Below the pieces are notes generated by a model. The model saw only the letters and a list, made by a program, of their open reading frames with translations. It was not told where the DNA came from and searched no databases. A DNA stretch of 64,000 bases from an uncultured Pelagibacteraceae bacterium (GTDB lineage Bacteria; Pseudomonadota; Alphaproteobacteria; Pelagibacterales; Pelagibacteraceae). Shown here one piece after another: positions 18,148 through 27,139 of this stretch (the first letter of the stretch is position 1; each line of letters begins with the position of its first letter). A program made the position numbers and the translations under genes. The DNA is taken from the NCBI GenBank assembly GCA_902543405.1, contig CACBYC010000001.1, positions 1 to 64,000 on the forward strand, given 5' to 3'.

Positions 18148-18730
18148 AAAAATAATTATATTATTTAGTTTTATAATTTGTACGAGTTGTGTTGGCTATT
18201 CCTCTACTGGTGTTTTAGGAACGGGAGTCTCTATTGCTTTAGATCCTAGAAGCTTGGGTACCCAAATTGATGATTCATTAATGCAACAAAATCTAAGAGC
18301 AAAATTATTGTCTGCAGATAAAAGTTACATAATTTCTGTAAAAACCAAGATACTTGATGGAAGAATATTTTTAACTGGAAAAGTAAATGCTGTTGAGGAT
18401 AAATTAAAAATTACAAAGTTAGCTTGGGAAATTAAAGGTGCTAGATCAGTAAATAATGATTTACAAATTAAAGAGAAATTTAATTTCAAAAGATCTGCAA
18501 AAGATCTACTAATCACTTCTCAACTAAGAGCAGCTTTAATTGGGAGTAAAAAAATCAAAGCAGTTAACTACAATATAGATACTTATAAGAAAAAAATTTA
18601 TGTTTACGGGATAGCACAAAATAAAACTGAGAGAGATGAAGTTATTAAAGAAGCCAAACAAATTTTAGATGTTGAGGATGTTGTTACAAGTATTTTTTTA
18701 GTTGATGATTTGAGAGTTGTTAAAAAATAA
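18137..18730 (+). CDS. BON-domain outer-membrane lipoprotein (DolP/YraP-like)
   Basis: A 197-residue lipoprotein: KIKKIIILFSFIIC followed by the lipobox TSC, with Cys18 the likely acylated residue. Two BON domains follow, about residues 45-115 (LRAKLLSADKSYIISVKTKILDGRIFLTGKV) and 120-190 (LRAALIGSKKIKAVNYNIDTYKKKIYVYGIA). In E. coli DolP helps maintain outer-membrane integrity and supports BAM and septal peptidoglycan splitting; the position after rsmI and near an LpoA-like gene matches that cluster. It converges on maeB with an eight-base gap and no visible hairpin. Confidence 0.85.
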   Translation: MKIKKIIILFSFIICTSCVGYSSTGVLGTGVSIALDPRSLGTQIDDSLMQQNLRAKLLSADKSYIISVKTKILDGRIFLTGKVNAVEDKLKITKLAWEIKGARSVNNDLQIKEKFNFKRSAKDLLITSQLRAALIGSKKIKAVNYNIDTYKKKIYVYGIAQNKTERDEVIKEAKQILDVEDVVTSIFLVDDLRVVKK

Positions 18731-18738
18731 CAAATATT

Positions 18739-21027
18739 TTATTTTGTTTTTTCATATTTAATTACACCAGCAGAATAAGCTGCAACTGATGCTAAATCTA
18801 GTATCTCAGAAGTAGAAGATCTCAATGGAGCAATCTCTATTGGTTGAGCTAGACCTATTAAGAGTGGTCCAATAACTTTAGCACCCCCTAATGATTTCAT
18901 AATTTTGTTAGAAATTGCTGCACTATGCTGACCAGGCATTATTAAAATATTTGCATTGCCTACTATTTCTGAAAATGGATATAATTCAGTGTATTCCTCG
19001 TTGAGAGCAACATCTGGTTGCATATCTCCATCAAATTTAAAATCAACTTTTCTATCTTTTAATATTTCTACAGCATCTCTTATATGTTTTGTCCTACTTG
19101 TAATTGGTTGACCAAATGTTGAGTGAGATAAAAAAGCAACCTTAGGATCAAATCCAAATAATCTCGCAACTCTTGCTGAAGATATTGCTATATCAGCTAA
19201 TTCTTCAGAAGAAGGATACTCATTTACAGATGTATCTCCAATAAAAACAGTTTTACCTTTGCTTACAACCATATTTAATCCAAACATTATTTCACCCTTA
19301 CGAGCAGGAACTACTTTCTTAATTTTTTCTAGCGATTGGGAATATCTTCTCGTATTACCAGTTACCATTGCATCTGCATCTCCACATTCAACCATACAAG
19401 ATGCCCAAATTACTCTATCATTTCTAATCATTCTATCACAATCTCTTTCAAGCAAACCTTGCTCTCTATGCATTTTTTTAAAAAGAAATTTTACATATTT
19501 GTGTCTCAATTTTTTATCAGTAGAATTTACAATTTTAATATCTAGGTTTTCCCCATAACCAATTTCTTTTAGTCTTTGTTTAACAACGTTTTCTTTTGCA
19601 ACAATTATTGGAGTTCCTAGTCCACCATTTTTAAATGCAATCGCAGCCTTAAGCGTATTCTCATCCTCACCATCTGCAAACACTACAGTTTTTGGATTTT
19701 TTTTAACTTTAGAATTTATCCCTTGTAGAATTGTTACTGATGGATCTAATCTTTGTTTCAGTTGTTCAGAGTATAGATTAAAATTTTCTATATTTTTTCT
19801 AGCAACTCCACTTTTTATTGCGGCTTTTGCTACTGCAACTGGAATTACACTTATTAGTCTTGGATCAAATGTGGATGGAATAATATAATCTTTACCATAT
19901 TTAGGCCTGTCTCCTCCCATTGCTGCCGCTACCTCATCTGGAACTCTTTCTCTAGCTAACTTAGCAATTGCATTAGCTGCGGAAATTTTCATTTCCTCAT
20001 TTATTGTTTTTGCTCTTACATCTAGTGCACCTCTAAATATATATGGAAAACCAATTAAATTATTAACTTGGTTTGCATAATCCGATCTACCAGTTGCTAT
20101 AATTGCGTCCTTTCTAATCTTGTAAGCTTCCTCTGGTAAAATTTCTGGATCTGGGTTGGCGCATGCAAATATAATTGGATTTTTTGCCATTTGTTTGATC
20201 ATTTCTTTTTTTAAAATCCCTGCCGAGGATAATCCTAGAAAAACATCTGCATTTTTTAATGCGTCACTTAGTGTTTTTTCTTTTGTTTTTTTTGCATACT
20301 TTAATTTCCACTTATTTAATCCTTTTCTATTAATACTAATTACCCCTTTACTATCTATCATTGTTAAATTATTTTTTTTTACTCCTAATTTTAAAAATAA
20401 ATCTGAACAGGCCATGGCAGATGCTCCTGCACCATTAACAACAACTTTTACTTTAGAAATAATTTTTTTAGTAATATGAAGCGAATTAATAAGCGCTGCT
20501 GATGTAATGATTGCTGTTCCATGCTGATCATCATGAAACACTGGTATATCAAGAATTTTTTTTAAATTTTCCTCAATTATAAAACACTCTGGGGCAGCAA
20601 TATCCTCAAGATTGATACCCCCAAAACTTACAGCAAAATTTTTTATACTATTAACTATTTCCTCAGGATCTTTACTGTCAATTTCTAAATCAATAGCATC
20701 TATATCTGCAAATCTTTTAAATAATACCGCTTTACCTTCCATTACAGGTTTTGATGCAATTGCACCTAAATTACCCAATCCTAGAATTGCAGATCCATTA
20801 CTTATAACTGCAACTAAATTTCCTTTGGTAGTATAATCATATGCCCGCTCTGGATTTATAAAAATTTCTTTAACTGGAGCTGCAACACCTGGAGAGTAAG
20901 CTAAAGCTAAGTCTCTTTTTGATGTCATCGGTTTTGATGAATTTATCTCAATCTTGCCAGATCTATTTGAATTATGAAATTCAAGAGCCTCTTTATCTGA
21001 ATAATGTTCTATTTTGTTTTTTTTCAT
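18739..21027 (-). CDS. maeB: NADP-dependent malic enzyme with phosphotransacetylase-like C-terminus
   Basis: About 762 residues. The N-terminal half has malic enzyme motifs: LALAYSPGVAAP, FHDDQHGTAI, VVVNGAGASAMA and ACANPDPEI. It oxidatively decarboxylates malate to pyruvate with NADPH formation. The C-terminal half, from about residue 430, resembles phosphate acetyltransferase (VFADGEDENTLKAA, CMVECGDADAMVTG, MPGQHSAAISNKI); in this family it is thought to bind acetyl-CoA for regulation rather than catalyse. I chose the ATG before KKNKIEHYSDKEAL; the 25 residues upstream are not family-like and would crowd the divergent murJ start. Confidence 0.93.
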   Translation of the reverse strand: MKKNKIEHYSDKEALEFHNSNRSGKIEINSSKPMTSKRDLALAYSPGVAAPVKEIFINPERAYDYTTKGNLVAVISNGSAILGLGNLGAIASKPVMEGKAVLFKRFADIDAIDLEIDSKDPEEIVNSIKNFAVSFGGINLEDIAAPECFIIEENLKKILDIPVFHDDQHGTAIITSAALINSLHITKKIISKVKVVVNGAGASAMACSDLFLKLGVKKNNLTMIDSKGVISINRKGLNKWKLKYAKKTKEKTLSDALKNADVFLGLSSAGILKKEMIKQMAKNPIIFACANPDPEILPEEAYKIRKDAIIATGRSDYANQVNNLIGFPYIFRGALDVRAKTINEEMKISAANAIAKLARERVPDEVAAAMGGDRPKYGKDYIIPSTFDPRLISVIPVAVAKAAIKSGVARKNIENFNLYSEQLKQRLDPSVTILQGINSKVKKNPKTVVFADGEDENTLKAAIAFKNGGLGTPIIVAKENVVKQRLKEIGYGENLDIKIVNSTDKKLRHKYVKFLFKKMHREQGLLERDCDRMIRNDRVIWASCMVECGDADAMVTGNTRRYSQSLEKIKKVVPARKGEIMFGLNMVVSKGKTVFIGDTSVNEYPSSEELADIAISSARVARLFGFDPKVAFLSHSTFGQPITSRTKHIRDAVEILKDRKVDFKFDGDMQPDVALNEEYTELYPFSEIVGNANILIMPGQHSAAISNKIMKSLGGAKVIGPLLIGLAQPIEIAPLRSSTSEILDLASVAAYSAGVIKYEKTK

Positions 21028-21076
21028 TGGGTAAATTAAATATACTATTAAGGTAAATTTAAGACTAATATGATTT

Positions 21077-22606
21077 ATGAACCTCATTAAGTCAACAAGC
21101 ACATTTAGTCTATTTGTTTTGTTAAGTAGGGTTCTTGGTTACATTAGAGATTTTTTCATAGCAATATACCTTGGTTCGGGACCATTAGCAGATGCTTTTT
21201 TTGTAGCCTTTAGAATTCCAAATACTTTTAGAAGATTATTTTCAGAGGGAACTTTTAATGCTGCATTTGTTCCATCTTATTCCTCAGAACTTCTTAGATC
21301 AAAAAAAAATGCAAACACTTTCGCAAGTACAATTTTTAATCTATTACTACTAGGCTTGTTTTTTACAATCTTAATAATTGAAATATTCATGCCAGCTTTT
21401 ATTAAATTAATTGCACCAGGATTTTCAAATGATACAGAAAAATTAAATATTGCAATTGACCTAACTAGAATTACATTTCCTTTTTTATTTTTTATTAGTC
21501 TTGCATCTTTTTTTTCAGCAATTTTAAACTCACATAATAAATTTGCAGCTGCAGCTGCTGCACCAATGATTCTTAATATATTGTTAATTATTTGTTTGTT
21601 ATATGCCAAAAATTTAAATGATTATTTGGTTTATTACTTATCATATGTTGTTACTCTTGCAGGGCTTCTACAATTTATTTTTTTATTAATATTTGTAAAA
21701 AAATATTTTGTATTAAATATAAATTTTCATTTTAAAATAAACGATAAGGTTAAAAACTTTTTTAGTAAACTTTTACCAAGCATATTTTCTTCAGGTGTAA
21801 CTCAGATAAATATCTTAGTTGGCACAATTATTGCATCATTTCAAGCAAGTGCTGTTTCCTATTTATATTATGCAGATAGAATTTATCAGATAAATTTAGC
21901 AATAGCTGGTATTGCTATAGGTACTGTGATCCTTCCAAACCTTAGTCGACATATTAAAAGTAATAACTTTTTGAAAACTAGAGAGTTACAGAATAAAGCT
22001 TTAGAATTAAGTTTATTTTTAAGTTTACCAGCATCACTTGCTCTCATTGTTGGCTCAGAACAAATAACATCTGCTTTATTTGGATATGGTTCGTTCGATA
22101 AGTTAAGTGTAAGTAATTCTGCAAAAGCTTTATTCTATTTTTCTTTTGGCCTTCCAGCATTTTCTTTGATCAAAATATTTTCAACTTTTTTGTTTGCAAG
22201 AAATGATACTAAAACACCATTTAAGTATTCTTTAATTTCTGTAATTTTAAATATCACAATTAGTTTGATGTTTTTTTCAAAGGTTGGTTTTATTATAATA
22301 CCAATTGCAACTACAATCTCTTCATGGTTTAATGGAATTATTTTATTAGTTTTTGTAATTAATAAAAATTACTTTAAATTTAGCCCTAATTTTATTATTC
22401 AAATATCAAAAATTATTTTCTCAAATATAATTGCAATTTTAATATTTTATTTTTTGATAAATCTTTTAGAAAGCTCATTAGTCTATGTAAATGATTATAA
22501 ATTTATTTTTATTGTTTTGATTGTTTTATTAACTTTCATTTCATACATCGGATTTTCTATTATCATAAAAGCCTTTAAAATTTCAGATATTAATTTAAAG
22601 TATTGA
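21077..22606 (+). CDS. murJ: Lipid II flippase MurJ
   Basis: A 509-residue polytopic protein with about 14 hydrophobic segments of the MOP exporter superfamily. Family marks include SRVLGYIRDFFIA, GPLADAFFVAFRIPNTFRRLFSEG with essential arginines, FNAAFVPSYS, YYADRIYQINLAIAGIAIGTVILPNLSRH and ARNDTKTPFK. It carries lipid II across the inner membrane for peptidoglycan synthesis. It is followed three bases later by trpS, an alphaproteobacterial pairing, and is probably co-transcribed with it. Confidence 0.96.
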   Translation: MNLIKSTSTFSLFVLLSRVLGYIRDFFIAIYLGSGPLADAFFVAFRIPNTFRRLFSEGTFNAAFVPSYSSELLRSKKNANTFASTIFNLLLLGLFFTILIIEIFMPAFIKLIAPGFSNDTEKLNIAIDLTRITFPFLFFISLASFFSAILNSHNKFAAAAAAPMILNILLIICLLYAKNLNDYLVYYLSYVVTLAGLLQFIFLLIFVKKYFVLNINFHFKINDKVKNFFSKLLPSIFSSGVTQINILVGTIIASFQASAVSYLYYADRIYQINLAIAGIAIGTVILPNLSRHIKSNNFLKTRELQNKALELSLFLSLPASLALIVGSEQITSALFGYGSFDKLSVSNSAKALFYFSFGLPAFSLIKIFSTFLFARNDTKTPFKYSLISVILNITISLMFFSKVGFIIIPIATTISSWFNGIILLVFVINKNYFKFSPNFIIQISKIIFSNIIAILIFYFLINLLESSLVYVNDYKFIFIVLIVLLTFISYIGFSIIIKAFKISDINLKY

Positions 22607-22609
22607 TAG

Positions 22610-23611
22610 ATGTCCAAAAAAATATTTTCTGGTGTTCAGCCTACAGGTAATCTTCACTTAGGTAATTATCTTGGTGCTATTAAAAATTTTGTTGAATTAA
22701 ATAATGATAATCAAAATGAATGTATTTTTTGTGTTGTAGATTTACATGCAATCACTGTTAAGCAAGATAAAGATCAATTAAAGAACAATATTCTTGAAAC
22801 AACTGCAACATTTATAGCAAGCGGTATTGATCCAAGTAAAAGTATTATTTTTAATCAATCAAAAGTTCATGCTCATGCAGAAGGATCATGGATGTTAAGT
22901 TGCATGGCACCAATGGGTTGGTTAAATAGAATGACACAATTTAAAGAAAAAGCTGGTAAAGATAAGGAAAAGGCTTCTGTAGGTCTATACATTTATCCCA
23001 TATTGATGGCCAGTGATATATTACTTTATGATGCAACGCATGTACCAGTTGGAGAAGATCAGAAACAACATTTGGAATTAACAAGAGACATTGCCCAAAA
23101 ATTTAATAAAGATTTTGACTGTGAGGATTTTTTAAAGGTTCCAGAACCTTTAATAAAAAAAAGTTTTTCTAGAATAATGAGTTTAAAAGATGGTTCAAAA
23201 AAAATGAGTAAATCAGATCCATCAGATCTTAGTAGGATTAATTTAAACGATACTAAAGACGAAATTATAAACAAAATTAAAAAAGCAAAAACTGACTCTT
23301 TACCAATTCCTTTTGAAGAACAGAAATTAAAAGATAGACCTGAAGCTGAAAATCTTCTTGGAATATATTCAAGTATTTCAGATCAAACTTTAGATAAAAC
23401 TTTAGAAGAATTTGGGGGAAAAAATTTCTCAGATCTAAAAAGTCAATTAATTGAAGTTTTATCAAGTAAAATTTCACCAATTTCCGATGAGATAAAAAAA
23501 TTGATCAATGATCAAAATTATTTAGACAAAGTTCTTGCGGAAGGAGCATTTAAGGCAGAAGAAATTGCAGGAAAAAAAATAAAAGAAATGAAGAAAATAA
23601 TAGGTTTTTAA
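22610..23611 (+). CDS. trpS: Tryptophanyl-tRNA synthetase
   Basis: A 333-residue class I synthetase that charges tRNA-Trp. The HIGH-type motif is GVQPTGNLHLGNYLGA at the N-terminus and the KMSKS motif is KKMSKSDPSD near residue 200. VPVGEDQKQHLELTRDIA is also diagnostic. Length matches the bacterial family. It is the second gene of the murJ-trpS pair and is followed by nfuA after 38 bases that contain an inverted repeat. Confidence 0.98.
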   Translation: MSKKIFSGVQPTGNLHLGNYLGAIKNFVELNNDNQNECIFCVVDLHAITVKQDKDQLKNNILETTATFIASGIDPSKSIIFNQSKVHAHAEGSWMLSCMAPMGWLNRMTQFKEKAGKDKEKASVGLYIYPILMASDILLYDATHVPVGEDQKQHLELTRDIAQKFNKDFDCEDFLKVPEPLIKKSFSRIMSLKDGSKKMSKSDPSDLSRINLNDTKDEIINKIKKAKTDSLPIPFEEQKLKDRPEAENLLGIYSSISDQTLDKTLEEFGGKNFSDLKSQLIEVLSSKISPISDEIKKLINDQNYLDKVLAEGAFKAEEIAGKKIKEMKKIIGF

Positions 23612-23630
23612 ATTCTTTAAATTTAAGAAT
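23612..23630. repeat. Imperfect palindrome between trpS and nfuA
   Basis: ATTCTTTAAATTTAAGAAT starts right after the trpS stop and ends 19 bases before the nfuA ATG. Arms match at 8 of 9 positions. It is followed by TATATAAG, a possible -10. Position in front of an iron-sulphur assembly gene makes an iron- or Fe-S-responsive operator conceivable, but chance is also plausible in such AT-rich DNA. Confidence 0.3.
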
Positions 23631-23649
23631 TTATTGCTATATAAGAATT

Positions 23650-24192
23650 ATGTTTATTCAAACTCAGGAAACTCCAAACCCAAATTCTTTGAAATTCCTA
23701 CCAGGTAAAAGAGTATCAAACGATGGTCCTTATGAATTTTTAAATGCGAACCAAACACAAATCCCTTTATTAAAAAATATTTTATCAATTAATGGTGTTA
23801 CAGGAATATTTTTGAGTGAGGATTTTCTATCAATTAATAAAATTCAAGATGAAAAATGGGAAAATATAAAGCATATTGTTATTTCACACTTAAATGAATT
23901 CTATGATGAAGGTAATGAGTTTATCATAAATAAAAAGACAGAATTAGAAAATAGTAATGATTATGGTGAAATTGAAAATAAAATTATTAAAATATTAGAA
24001 ACTAAAATTAGGCCAGCGGTAGCGAGAGATGGTGGAGACATAACATTTAAAGAATTTAAAGATGGAAAAGTCACAGTTATATTAAAAGGTAGTTGTTCTG
24101 GATGCCCATCTTCAACTTTAACTTTAAAACAAGGTGTCCAAAACCTACTTTGTCATTATATCCCAGAAGTTAAAGAAGTTTTAGCTGTATAA
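23650..24192 (+). CDS. nfuA: NfuA-type Fe-S cluster carrier
   Basis: A 180-residue scaffold/carrier for 4Fe-4S clusters. The N-terminal Nfu_N domain starts FIQTQETPNPNSLKFLPG; the C-terminal NifU-like domain has IRPAVARDGGDITFKEF and the cluster ligands CSGCPSSTLTL. It passes clusters to apo-proteins in the cytoplasm; MiaB and the Fe-S oxidoreductase in this window are possible clients. It is followed after 36 bases by a wall hydrolase-like gene. Confidence 0.93.
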   Translation: MFIQTQETPNPNSLKFLPGKRVSNDGPYEFLNANQTQIPLLKNILSINGVTGIFLSEDFLSINKIQDEKWENIKHIVISHLNEFYDEGNEFIINKKTELENSNDYGEIENKIIKILETKIRPAVARDGGDITFKEFKDGKVTVILKGSCSGCPSSTLTLKQGVQNLLCHYIPEVKEVLAV

Positions 24193-24228
24193 TATCAATT
24201 CTATCAATTATAAGAATTAAAAATATTT

Positions 24229-25311
24229 ATGAAAAAAAAAAGTTTTAAAACAAAACAAGATAATAGTAATTTAATTTTTTTTAAAACTTTATTAACAAGT
24301 TTAGCTATAATTTTAGTATTCTCAATTTTACCAAATTCAATTAGTTTTATAAAAAATAATTTTAAATCTAATGAAGTTGTTCTTAATTCCTCAAAACAGA
24401 GTTTTAACGAAACATTAGATAAGCAGAATAAAAAAAATAAAATAATAAAAGATACTATAAAAGATAGATTTTCATGGAATATCTTTGAAGACATTGATGT
24501 TTTTGGTAAAGATGAAGACGATAACGATCCTCAAAGATTGAGCGCCTCAACAATTGAAGAACTATTTAAAGATAATGGATATGATCTAGATACTGTTAAA
24601 AAAACTAAATTAGTCAATGTGGGCAATCAATTAACAAAACTTCCTAAAGAACTAAAAAATATTGAAAGTCCCAAAAAAAGAAAAAAACTGTTTATTAAAA
24701 TTGTACTACCATTGATTATTGAGGAAAATCTTAAAATAAGATTTGATCGAAAAAAACTTTTTGAAATTTTAAATAAAAATAATACCTCATCAAGCGATAA
24801 AGCCTGGTTTGAACTTAAATTTAAACAGTATGGTATTAAAAATAATGATTTAGCAAAACTTAAAATAAGAATGGATGAAATTCCAGTTTCATTAGCGATA
24901 GCTCAAGCTGCAAAAGAAACTGGTTGGGGAAGTTCGAGATTTGCACAAGAAGGTAATGCATTATTTGGTCAGTGGACTTGGTCCGGCGAAGGTATTAAGC
25001 CTTTAGAAGTTGAAAAAGACAAAAAACATAAAGTCGCAAAGTTTAAAATTTTGAAGGCTTCTGTAAGAGCTTATCAAAGAAATTTAAATACACATCCTAG
25101 TTATAAAGATTTTAGAATTGAACGAGCAATTCAAAGAGATAATGATGAAAAGTTAGATAGTTTAAAACTAGTTAATTTTTTAGAAAAATATGCTGAAACA
25201 GGTAAAGAATATACAGAAGTTCTTAAAAAAATTATTAATCAAAATTCTTTAACTGATTTTGATGATGTAGATATTTTACCGACAAGTTTAAAAATGAAAA
25301 ATTTAATTTAG
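24229..25311 (+). CDS. Membrane-anchored Bax-like glucosaminidase-domain protein
   Basis: A 360-residue protein with a lysine-rich N-terminus, one membrane anchor (about residues 17-40) and a periplasmic part. The C-terminal half from about residue 215 carries the glucosaminidase signature VSLAIAQAAKETGWGSSRFA with the catalytic Glu, then NALFGQWTWSGEG and VRAYQRNLNTHPSYKDF. This matches the Bax family (E. coli Bax). It probably cleaves the peptidoglycan glycan backbone. The 9-base 3' overlap with a polysaccharide deacetylase gene on the other strand groups two envelope-sugar enzymes together. Confidence 0.85.
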   Translation: MKKKSFKTKQDNSNLIFFKTLLTSLAIILVFSILPNSISFIKNNFKSNEVVLNSSKQSFNETLDKQNKKNKIIKDTIKDRFSWNIFEDIDVFGKDEDDNDPQRLSASTIEELFKDNGYDLDTVKKTKLVNVGNQLTKLPKELKNIESPKKRKKLFIKIVLPLIIEENLKIRFDRKKLFEILNKNNTSSSDKAWFELKFKQYGIKNNDLAKLKIRMDEIPVSLAIAQAAKETGWGSSRFAQEGNALFGQWTWSGEGIKPLEVEKDKKHKVAKFKILKASVRAYQRNLNTHPSYKDFRIERAIQRDNDEKLDSLKLVNFLEKYAETGKEYTEVLKKIINQNSLTDFDDVDILPTSLKMKNLI

Positions 25312-26355
25312 AGTAAATTGAGTTCCAAACCATCTCCATCCATCTTTATCCTGCATTGAACAATTAATTCTCCCTCTTCTTGGTAAAAATTTTTCAGTAA
25401 AGATCACTTCAATTTTATTTTTTTTATAATTTAGTTTAGAGTTTTTCCAATCACCACCTTCATTTGAAAAGCAATTTATTTTATTAATTTTAGGTTGATC
25501 ATTAAAAAATTCTATTACTAGTTTAGGTGGATTATTAGTTCCTAATAAAAATTTTTCTTCTGGAGTTATGACTTTATATTGAATTGGTAAAAGATTAATT
25601 AAAAATTTGAATCTTTCAAGGTCTCCGTACTTCTCATTTATTGGAAATCTAGGTAACTCATATTTATCTTTATTTAAATCTATAACTCCTGAATGTTGAC
25701 CAAAAGCATAGTCAAACTTTTGAGTAATATATTTCTTTTGTTCTAAACTATACTCGCCAAATGGGTATGAAAAAAACTTAGAATTATAGCCAAGGTTTTT
25801 CTCAAATATTTTTATTGATTTAAGAATATCTTTCTCAAATTTTTCAAAATTATATTTTACTAAGTATTCATGTGAATGTGAGTGATTTCCTATGAATACA
25901 AAATCCTCATTTGATATCTCTATAATTTCATCCCAACTCATATAGCCTTTGTTACCCACAGCCTCTGTTGAAACAAATAAAATGAAAGGGATCTTGTCTC
26001 TTTTTAGAATTGGCCATGCATTTAAATAAAAAGAAGAGAATGCATCATCAATAGTAAGTAAAATTTTTTTTTCTTCACTTACTTTATTAAATTCTAATTC
26101 AAAATTTTTTGGATTTAAAAAAGAGAAATTATTTTCTCTGATAATATTTAAATGTTCTTGAAATACGTCAATTTTTATATTGGTAGAAGGGTATTTATTT
26201 TCTTCAAATCTATGATACATCAAGGCCAAAATTCCCTTTTCTTTAGGTTCATATTTCTTATTTACAGGATCTGCGTAAGCATTTAAAAAAAATAAGAAAA
26301 TAATGATAAATTTAATAATTAATGCGGTTAATGAAGAAATTGTTTTTGTGATCAT
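25303..26355 (-). CDS. Exported polysaccharide deacetylase family protein
   Basis: About 350 residues with an N-terminal signal or anchor (LIIKFIIIFLFFL, possible cleavage after AYA). The NodB-homology domain has ILALMYHRF, the metal-binding TIDDAFSSF (Asp-Asp), FVSTEAVG, and HSHSHEYL, the usual second metal motif HSxTH replaced by HSHSH, then FFSYPFGEY. It likely removes acetyl groups from envelope polysaccharide. The C-terminal 80 residues form an extra beta-type segment. The chosen ATG already overlaps the divergent tsaB gene by 53 bases; a further in-frame start upstream would add nine residues. Confidence 0.8.
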   Translation of the reverse strand: MITKTISSLTALIIKFIIIFLFFLNAYADPVNKKYEPKEKGILALMYHRFEENKYPSTNIKIDVFQEHLNIIRENNFSFLNPKNFELEFNKVSEEKKILLTIDDAFSSFYLNAWPILKRDKIPFILFVSTEAVGNKGYMSWDEIIEISNEDFVFIGNHSHSHEYLVKYNFEKFEKDILKSIKIFEKNLGYNSKFFSYPFGEYSLEQKKYITQKFDYAFGQHSGVIDLNKDKYELPRFPINEKYGDLERFKFLINLLPIQYKVITPEEKFLLGTNNPPKLVIEFFNDQPKINKINCFSNEGGDWKNSKLNYKKNKIEVIFTEKFLPRRGRINCSMQDKDGWRWFGTQFTLN

Positions 26356-26668
26356 TGCTGATAAACAATCATATACTAGCAAACATACAAACAGTAGAGA
26401 AAACTTTGATAATTTTATGAAACTACTTTTGAAATTTTTGAATGTAAAAAATATTAAAATAAGTGATATTCATAGAATATTTGTCAATTTAGGACCTGGT
26501 AAATTTACTAGTCTCAGAATTTCCTTATCAGTAGCCAAAGCTATTTGTTTGGTAAATAATGCGTCTCTAATTGGATTTAAATCGCATGATTTAATTAATA
26601 AAAATTATAAAAATTTAATAAAATTAGATAAAAATAAAAGTTTGATAAAACCTGTATATTCAAGTTAG
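26303..26668 (+). CDS. tsaB: Shortened TsaB-like protein (N-terminal domain only)
   Basis: A 121-residue protein matching the first domain of TsaB, the partner of TsaD in making the t6A base of ANN-decoding tRNAs. Recognisable parts are the start (NLIINAVNEEIVFVII for the usual ILAIDTS...), the helix SRENFDNFMKLLLKFL, and the diagnostic RIFVNLGPGKFTSLRISLSVAKAICL followed by LIGFKSHDL. Usual TsaB proteins have over 200 residues. Here the frame stops at PVYSS, where the second domain would begin (DARRxEVY region), and the next gene starts eight bases later, so nothing of the second half remains. The start overlaps the divergent deacetylase gene. Confidence 0.75.
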   Translation: MINLIINAVNEEIVFVIIADKQSYTSKHTNSRENFDNFMKLLLKFLNVKNIKISDIHRIFVNLGPGKFTSLRISLSVAKAICLVNNASLIGFKSHDLINKNYKNLIKLDKNKSLIKPVYSS

Positions 26669-26676
26669 AATAAACT

Positions 26677-27105
26677 ATGTCTGAAACTATAGAACAAATT
26701 TGCCTAAAGAAAGGTGTCAAACTTACTGATCAAAGAAAAATAATTGCTAAAGTTTTATCGGAGTCAAAAGAAGTTTATGGTGAGTCTGATCATCCTGATG
26801 TTGATGAATTATATCAAAGAGTTTCTAAGTTAGATTCAAAGATAAGTATTGCTACAGTTTATAGAACAGTTAAGCTTTTTGAGGAAGCTGGCATATTAAC
26901 TAAGCACGATTTTAAAGGTGGAAAAGCAAGATATGAAACATTAGTTGAAAGTCATCACGATCATCTTATTGATATTAAATCAGGGGAAATTATTGAGTTT
27001 GTTGATGAGGAAATAGAAAAACTACAAAGAAAAGTTGCAGATAAGTATGGATATAATTTAGTAGATCATAAATTAGAACTTTACGGAGTTAAAAAAAATA
27101 AATGA
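26677..27105 (+). CDS. Fur-family metal-responsive regulator (Fur/Mur)
   Basis: A 142-residue winged-helix repressor. DNA-binding part: KLTDQRKIIAKVL and ISIATVYRTVKLFEEAGIL. Metal-sensing part: ESHHDHLIDIKSG and a C-terminal YNLVDHKLELYG. The structural CxxC pairs found in E. coli Fur are absent, as is common in alphaproteobacteria, where such proteins respond to manganese (Mur) or iron. It lies between tsaB and miaB, the usual place for fur in this class. It is distinct from the Irr-type paralogue later in the window. Confidence 0.9.
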   Translation: MSETIEQICLKKGVKLTDQRKIIAKVLSESKEVYGESDHPDVDELYQRVSKLDSKISIATVYRTVKLFEEAGILTKHDFKGGKARYETLVESHHDHLIDIKSGEIIEFVDEEIEKLQRKVADKYGYNLVDHKLELYGVKKNK

Positions 27106-27139
27106 TAGGAACTTAAAAATTTTTTTTAAAAGCTAAAAT

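Noticed and set aside
20156..20479. 107-codon hydrophobic open frame opposite maeB
   Set aside because: Hydrophobicity is a by-product of reading a Lys/Asn-rich gene backwards; there is no family or start support.
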